Source: Liolophura sinensis
Lineage: Eukaryota > Mollusca > Polyplacophora > Chitonida > Chitonidae
Direction of reading: 5' to 3'
Assembly (NCBI RefSeq): GCF_032854445.1
Contig: NC_088296.1
Location: 12,872,706 to 12,936,705 of the forward strand
DNA length: 64,000 nt
The notes beneath the pieces were generated by a model. That model had not been told where the DNA came from. It made no database searches and was given only the letters and a program-made list of their open reading frames with translations. The position numbers and the translations under genes were made by a program. Positions 60,801-64,000 of the stretch are shown here, piece by piece (position 1 is the stretch's first letter; each line of letters opens with the position of its first letter).

Positions 60801-63327
60801 GCAATATTGAGTGATGTCATGTGATGCATCCATGCCGGACTTCTCTGACCTGTGACACACAGCTAATGCCTAATGTTGCACATGGAACTAAAAATGACCG
60901 AGCTCGTAGTTCTGACATTTCTAACCGAATCACTTCATATGAAAGTTATCGTGTTGGCTATCTTCTACAGAATTACCTGAGATATCCACAAAAGCTGTCC
61001 CACATGGGAATGTATTGTACTGTCTTGTTGGTTTACCTTATGTAAGTGACCTAGTTGTTTATAGCTGGACAGCTGATGACATTTCTTGGAAACATTTTGT
61101 CGAACGTTCTCTCTTGTATGTTAAATGGGATGACAACACAGCATTTTGAGTACTTCTAGACCAGTGATGCCTAATAATTTGCAATTAACATCACTGCATT
61201 TTTTTTACCCAGTTCTGCTTAAGCCATGGTGCTAGGAGGCATGCAAATTGCTACTATTCATGCATTTACATGAATGGTTAGAGTATAACCCTGGCTGAGG
61301 TAAATTGACAAGAGGCCGTATTTCATCGGTTACGTCTGACTATTTGCCAGCCATCACACTGTTGTGGCTGCTCTGGTTTTACTCTCTATGCTATACGTCT
61401 TTAATTCTATTCGTAAAACGAGTCTGACCATCAAGTATAGATGGTATGAGATCATTTGGAGATTGACCAGAAATTGTTCTCATAACAAAAGACTTCAGCT
61501 GATGTTCAGCTCCGCTTCATTTCTGTTCTTAATATTTGCCTTGAAATGGTTAGAGTGTCCACCTTGAAGTCCGGTGATCCAGGATCAGGGTCATATCAAG
61601 GACTTTAAAAATGGTACTAGTTGTCGCCTCGCTTGGCACTCAACACTGATGATTCCTTGTCGCCATAACCCCAAGCATACATTCATGTACATATATAATT
61701 GCCTTGGTGTGAATGAAAGGGGTGGTGCCAGTGTCTGTAAGAGGACCATTATAATTAATGTGTTTTGGTATTTTGCTTTCTTTTTCTATAAGCGTTATAA
61801 ATGCTCCGAATATTTTCCAAAAATTTTCTATATACTGCATTTTTTGGGGGTGTTAAATTTCTTACATGTTTGCATTCAAAGTTGGCTGGGATCCCTGTGT
61901 AAATCTAATTACATGCAAAATCATTGGTCTTCTTTTTACCTGCACTGTATTCATAGCACAGCAAGCACAGCAATTGACTGAGTTTGTTACCCTCTGAAAA
62001 TAAAGATATTATTATTATTATTATATCTTTGTGAATGACTTATTTTGTTGGCACATAGTTCAGACAGCTGCTTTGTGTTGCTAAGTTGAACTACATGTAC
62101 ATGGATAAAATCCACAGTTTGATTGTAGATGTATCCATATGTACATGTACTTCCTAAATCCTTAACAAATTCAATTAGTGTCATTATGGTGTGAACAGAA
62201 TGTCTTCTCCTTTCAGATACCACTCCAGGAGTATCTCACCGCTATGTTTGGTGAAAACATCCCAGAGACGGAGAATGTAATAGTCACGACTCCAGACTAC
62301 TTCAAGAAACTTGACCCACTGTTGCAGAAAACTAAACCAGAGTGAGTAGACTCAAAATGTGACCAGAGTGAGTAGGCTTAAAATGTGACCAGAGTGAGTA
62401 GGTTTAAAATGTGACGAGTGAGTAGATTCAAAATGTGACCAGAGTGAGTGGGCTCAAAATGTGACAGCAGTGAGTAGGCTCACAATGTGACCAGGGTGAG
62501 TAGACTCAAAATGTGACCGGAATGAATAGACTCAAAATGTGACCAGAGTGAGTAGGATTAAAATGTGAACATAGAACACAAAAATTTTATGATGACACAT
62601 GATGACACTGGCTGATGCGTTAGTACTAGGAGCCTGTGACCATGATGACACTGGCTGAATGCATTAGTACTAGGAGCCTGTGACCATGATGACACTAGCT
62701 GAGCATTTGCTCAAACAGTCGTAGGATTGCAGTGGCCACCAATAGTACATGGATAGCCAATCTTGGGTGGCTGTTTGCATATCAAAAACCACTGCAGCCA
62801 GTTGGTACACAAACTCCTCACAGTGGACATTTGCTTGGCCATTCACAAAGTTGCTATTGCCAACCTTAGTCATGGATTTCCGTGTGAAAGAGAACTGCCA
62901 CGAATGACTTTTATTCACAAAATCTTCTACCACCTCAACAATTTACAAGTCTGTTACTTATAAAGCCACTGCTCCACAATCTTTATGCCATATTTGTGGT
63001 GGTGAAATATTTTTGGCCCCTCTTTGTGGATTTTATATATTTTTAATGATGACGTCATTTCTGTGAAGACTTAACCATTTCTGATGGTGTGCTTACAGAG
63101 TGTTGGTTGACTATTTGGTGTGGAGCCTGATGCAGGCCGTGCCAGGGTACCTTCCAAGTGACTTCTCCAAGGCGGCTCTGGAATTGGACCGTGTAGAATC
63201 AGGTGTCACAGAGCTCGGACCAAAGTGGTGGCGATGCGTCTCTAAGGCTGACTCAGCCTTCGGGTTTGCTACAGGTGGCCTGTATGTGGAAGATCCAAGC
63301 CGGTTTCACCCAGATACGAAGAAAAAG
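33738..63327 (+). CDS. M13 metallopeptidase (neprilysin / endothelin-converting-enzyme-like), 5' part
   Basis: Type II membrane zinc endopeptidase that cleaves peptide hormones and neuropeptides outside the cell. Three candidate first exons (33738-33879, 43442-43598, 48173-48218) each end in phase 1 and fit the common exons 50035-50171, 51243-51437, 55042-55170, 55690-55866, 57901-58077, 58576-58665, 62217-62341 and 63099-63327. With the second start this gives 472 residues: cytoplasmic tail, basic stretch KREEHDRERKKLR, TM helix at about 70-91, then the M13_N domain with DPCKDFYTYACGGW, GLTLSSREGYL and LDRVESGVTELGPKWWRCVS. Relatives have about 750-770 residues, and the HExxH exons lie right of the window. 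Assignment to ECE versus neprilysin type is not settled. Large introns hold minisatellites, SINEs and a dead Tc1-like element. Confidence 0.93.
36303..36657 (-). mobile_element. SINE family 2, full length
   Basis: Reverse orientation: GAGTGAGTGAGTGCTTATGG at the left, tRNA-like head (CTCTACCAACTGTACTTTCG) at the right. First M13 intron. Confidence 0.88.
36887..37149 (+). mobile_element. SINE family 1, near full length
   Basis: Head degraded (TAGGTTAGTGTGCTAGCACA), then GTAATGACCAAGGAGTCTCT to CAATCAAATAAATAAATAAA. First M13 intron. Confidence 0.9.
38206..38433 (+). mobile_element. SINE family 1, head missing
   Basis: Begins AGACCCAGGAGTCTCTCAGC and keeps the body and the tail GGCGTAAAACGCCAATCAAA. 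First M13 intron. Confidence 0.9.
39545..40798. repeat. 67-bp minisatellite with a 387-bp higher-order repeat
   Basis: About 18 units with CCAGCTTCCAATGTTC, GAGCCCTTTGTGGCCATAT and GAGCAATCAACAGTGTTTCC. Shortened units recur, and the block 40014-40400 is repeated almost exactly at 40401-40787. The open frames on both strands are a by-product of the period (201 nt equals 67 codons). First M13 intron. Confidence 0.94.
42586..42851 (+). mobile_element. SINE family 1, full length
   Basis: GAGGCCTCCGTTGCTCAGTT head; complete body; AATCAAACAAATAAATAA tail. CTACTGCACTG sits close to each end (CTACTGCACTGGAGG before, CTACTGCACTGTAAA after), so ACTACTGCACTG is a probable target-site duplication. Confidence 0.93.
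43442..43598 (+). CDS. M13 candidate alternative first exon B
   Basis: ATG 43442 opens MSDKTNLVEGVVPESSPLRK, then a Ser/Arg/Glu-rich tail ending VVLEDTDK. Donor AAGG|GTATGT, phase 1; joined to 50035 it gives DTRKREEH. The 5' UTR may start at the promoter or after the acceptor GTTTTCAG at 43358. I start at the ATG, not at the in-frame TTG 18 nt upstream. Confidence 0.8.
44264..44300. repeat. Perfect 17-bp inverted repeat
   Basis: Arms TATTATGGGTCAGAAAT and ATTTCTGACCCATAATA separated by GAA. It would form a stem of 17 pairs with a three-base loop. M13 intron after first exon B. Confidence 0.93.
44380..44402. repeat. (GAAT)n microsatellite
   Basis: Short run of GAATGAATGAATGAATGA in an M13 intron. 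Confidence 0.8.
45360..45860. repeat. Irregular 18-22 bp tandem array
   Basis: About 25 imperfect units built from GATGACTGTCTGAAGACTGT and ACCATATGATGA. Two longer blocks containing ATATATATG recur about 180 bp apart, so there is also a larger period. Confidence 0.88.
46800..46975 (+). mobile_element. SINE family 1, diverged, head missing
   Basis: TTATGCTGGCTTCCTCTCTT, then CAACCTGTGGATGGTTGTGA, then TATTCTTGAGTACAGTGTAG. Older-looking copy. Confidence 0.8.
48173..48218 (+). CDS. M13 candidate alternative first exon C
   Basis: A short open frame MAHPNYHTLDEIVDA in good start context (GATATGG), ending at a near-consensus donor GCAG|GTAAGT in phase 1. Joined to 50035 it gives DTRKREEH. The HTLDEIVDA string recalls the short TLDEEDLVD segment of ECE-1 tails. 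It is short, so support is weaker than for exon B. Confidence 0.55.
48625..48800. repeat. About 66-bp tandem repeat, 3 copies
   Basis: Units share TATGCTTTTTCCTCTAATGA, TACCTCTGCATCTATGAGTC and TGCGGTCCTGTCTAG. M13 intron downstream of first exon C. Confidence 0.88.
49196..49236. repeat. (ATTC)n microsatellite
   Basis: Imperfect CATTCATTCATTCATTC run in an M13 intron. Confidence 0.85.
49367..49632 (+). mobile_element. SINE family 1, full length
   Basis: Head GTCCTCCGTGGCTCGATCGG; body with TGCCCGATTTCCCCCGACCA; tail CAATCAAATAAATAAATAAA. M13 intron after first exon C. Confidence 0.92.
50035..50171 (+). CDS. M13 common exon 2 (signal anchor)
   Basis: Starts after a T-tract and TCAG. Encodes TRKREEHDRERKKLRQ followed by a hydrophobic helix (MTFFLGVAVLLIVLLSTLLV, then WQHF). 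Positive charge before the helix predicts type II topology. 137 nt, enters in phase 1 and leaves in phase 0 (ACG|GTAATT). Confidence 0.93.
51243..51437 (+). CDS. M13 exon 3 (start of ectodomain)
   Basis: 65 codons, phase 0. PCVSPSCVESAGYIVSKMD then DPCKDFYTYACGGWEKK. The Cys pattern and the 'DPC.DFY.YACGGW' block are the M13 ectodomain signature. Donor AAAAAT|GTGAGT. Confidence 0.97.
51735..52650. repeat. 77-bp minisatellite, about 11 copies
   Basis: Units contain AACGTGACATGATGTTTCCA, CTTGCATCAAGCAAACCCTG, TCTTTGACTCTTAACCACAT and GTGCTTGGGGTACGAGT. Interior copies are nearly identical; the outer copies have decayed. M13 intron between exons 3 and 4. Confidence 0.94.
53485..54010 (-). pseudogene. 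Tc1-like transposase remnant, internally deleted
   Basis: Reads on the - strand from ATG 54010: an N-terminal helix-turn-helix part (PEQRERALGMVSMGA, then SSRVTVSNLM and an in-frame stop, then RPRTGRPRVTTPTED). It is followed directly by the family C-terminus near 53485 (MRRRVFACTEARGGHTRY). About 0.5 kb remains of roughly 1 kb, so the catalytic DDE core is deleted. No clear terminal inverted repeats were found. Inactive. M13 intron between exons 3 and 4. Confidence 0.85.
54365..54672. repeat. About 56-bp tandem repeat, 6 copies
   Basis: Units: GACAGCTGTCACTTTGAGTC, TGTTGAGTTTTGTCCACTCA, TGAACAT. GACAGCTGTC is itself palindromic. M13 intron. Confidence 0.9.
55042..55170 (+). CDS. M13 exon 4
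   Basis: 43 codons: LLEKDDGMYLGKTSTAVKKS then QEYFKLCMNNTAVEERG. This matches 'A...Y..CM(N).T..IE..G'. NNT is a probable glycosylation site. Acceptor TGGACAG, donor CTGAAG|GTGAGT. Confidence 0.95.
55690..55866 (+). CDS. M13 exon 5
   Basis: 59 codons, LIKELGSWTVTSDQVSGQWD to GVGTDDKNNTANIIT, phase 0. Matches the M13 'L...LGGW' and 'V..D.KNS..NII' blocks. Donor ATCACA|GTAAGC. Confidence 0.94.
55895..56050. repeat. About 19-bp tandem array
   Basis: About eight copies of TGCTTCAGAAGGTCATCTC just after the exon 5 donor. It extends the open frame past the exon, but this is intron. Confidence 0.9.
57295..57568. repeat. 14-bp tandem array, about 19 copies
   Basis: Units TGTTACACTCAGTA, TGTTACTCTCAGTA and TGTTACTGTCAGTA. 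Intron ahead of M13 exon 6. Confidence 0.92.
57901..58077 (+). CDS. M13 exon 6
   Basis: 59 codons: FSQGGLTLSSREGYL, equivalent to 'QSGL.LPSRDYYL', then a helical segment ending YQFEKQLAE. Acceptor GTTTCAG, donor GCTGAG|GTAGGT. GC-richer than the flanking intron. Confidence 0.95.
58576..58665 (+). CDS. M13 exon 7
   Basis: 30 codons, IFVKEEDMLTPSQTYHKMTI and then AQFQTLIGNS. Matches the 'R......YHKMT..ELQ' block. Donor AATTCA|GTATGT, phase 0. Confidence 0.9.
58666..62216 (+). other. M13 intron 7
   Basis: About 3.5 kb with no recognisable exon apart from a SINE family 2-like fragment at 61545 and a 36-bp word shared with 42230-42270. Confidence 0.65.
61545..61645 (+). mobile_element. SINE family 2-like head fragment
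   Basis: GGTTAGAGTGTCCACCTTGA, then GTGATCCAGGATCAGGGTCA, then CTCGCTTGGCACTCAACACT. A diverged head and start of body only. A related stretch without the head is at 55395-55460. Confidence 0.6.
62217..62341 (+). CDS. M13 exon 8
   Basis: 125 nt: IPLQEYLTAMFGENIPETEN then VIVTTPDYFKKLDPLLQKTKPE. Donor CCAGA|GTGAGT, phase 2. The donor and adjoining bases are repeated downstream. Confidence 0.93.
62330..62575 (+). repeat. 26-bp array of the exon 8 end plus donor
   Basis: About eight to nine units of CCAGAGTGAGTAGGCTCAAA plus ATGTGA. The first CCAGA|GTGAGTA is the true exon 8 junction at 62341/62342; later copies keep GTGAGTA or GTGAATA. Confidence 0.92.
62583..62702. repeat. About 45-bp tandem repeat, 2-3 copies
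   Basis: Units contain ATGATGACACTGGCTGA, GCATTAGTACTAGGAGCCTG and TGACC. M13 intron 8. Confidence 0.85.
63099..63327 (+). CDS. M13 exon 9 (last in window)
   Basis: VLVDYLVWSLMQAVPGYLPS to RVESGVTELGPKWWRCVSKA to DPSRFHPDTKKK, 76 codons plus the split codon. Matches 'NY..W..V', 'RW..CV', and the region ahead of the catalytic domain. Acceptor CTTACAG, donor AAAAAG|GTAAGT, so the gene continues off the right edge. Confidence 0.94.
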
Positions 63328-63818
63328 GTAAGTGTGTACGCAACAAAACTTGCACCACTGTCTTACATAGCCACAAAGGAAGGAACAGCTGCTGCACAGA
63401 TCTGCACACTTTCTGTACTTTTCTAAACTGTACTGCTCGCTTCACAACTGTTGAGAGACATCACTGCTCTGCTACATGTGTGTTTTGTAGTTTGCTTTTG
63501 TAGCAGCAGGTGTTATTTTCTAGTTGTGTCAGGCATGATGTCACTAAGTTCTTTGAAGAAAAGACTTCAGACAGCTGTTACTTTTTGTGTCACTTGAAAA
63601 GATGTTAAACTGTAGTATCAGACATGTCAACAGGATGTAAGGGAATGTTGCTTTTCTATTGGTCTTCTATTTCTTCTAGTCCCTTGACATTTTAACATTT
63701 GACAATACTTGACAACATTTTAGTCATATACAAAAGAAAAACCGGAAGACTTGATAATATTCTTAGCTCAAAAGAGCAGCCAGTACTAAAGTTCTGAGCT
63801 CTGGAATACCAACCAATA

Positions 63819-64000
63819 GAGTGAGTGAGTACTTGGGGTTCAACATCGTACTTAACAATTTTTCAGTCATATGACGACCAAGGAATCCTTAGTGTGCATG
63901 CAATGTGCCTCCTTGTTGCAGGACGGATTTGCAACGCTCTTTTATCTAGTGCTGCTTCACTGAGACGCCTTACCAAAGGCAAGCAAGCCATCCCGTCTGA
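63819..64000 (-). mobile_element. SINE family 2, cut by window edge
   Basis: GAGTGAGTGAGTACTTGGGG, CATATGACGACCAAGGA, CTAGTGCTGCTTCACTGAGA; continues past the right edge. M13 intron. Confidence 0.88.

Overview
This window is an animal nuclear genome segment. The genes have many short exons with GT-AG introns, there is no operon structure, and the introns are full of minisatellites and short interspersed elements (SINEs). Two tRNA-headed SINE families recur here. Family 1 has a body resembling elements common in molluscan genomes and an AAATAAATA tail; family 2 has a tRNA-Pro-like head. Together with the frequent ACATGTA words, this suggests a lophotrochozoan such as a mollusc or brachiopod. 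That placement is an inference from sequence style, not a search.

Layout. (1) From about 1102 to 21420 on the + strand lies the 3' portion of an M1 zinc aminopeptidase gene (aminopeptidase N/A type). It has 17 exons encoding about 749 residues and carries GAMEN, HELAH and the distal zinc Glu; the N-terminal exons lie left of the window. (2) 21421-30587 is intergenic and holds SINEs, a 46-bp minisatellite and a pentamer microsatellite; I see no gene there. (3) 30588-31610 on the - strand is a complete two-exon TM2D1-like gene of 200 residues (signal peptide, Cys-rich lumenal domain, two TM helices with a DRF motif). (4) From 33738 to the right edge, + strand, is the 5' part of an M13 neprilysin/endothelin-converting-enzyme-like gene. 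Three candidate alternative first coding exons (33738, 43442, 48173) all end in phase 1, and all can join the common transmembrane exon at 50035. Seven more exons follow, ending at 63327; the catalytic HExxH exons lie beyond the window.

Both proteases are predicted type II ectopeptidases of the plasma membrane or secretory pathway. TM2D1 is an unrelated secretory-pathway membrane protein lying head to head with the M13 gene. There is no evidence that the three work as a unit.

The most unusual feature is a set of tandem arrays that overlap exon boundaries of the two protease genes. Each repeat copies a piece of exon together with its splice site: an acceptor at exons 1932, 16505 and 17401, a donor at exons 6022 and 62341, and more loosely the exon end at 11501 and the terminal exon at 21420. 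Other arrays are purely intronic: 39 bp x about 42, 67 bp x about 18 with a 387-bp higher-order repeat, and 77 bp x about 11. A decayed, internally deleted Tc1-like transposase lies in an M13 intron. The strongest single-gene anomaly is a likely 1-nt frame break at the acceptor of M1 exon 13 (15149), which a second acceptor 10 nt downstream could bypass.
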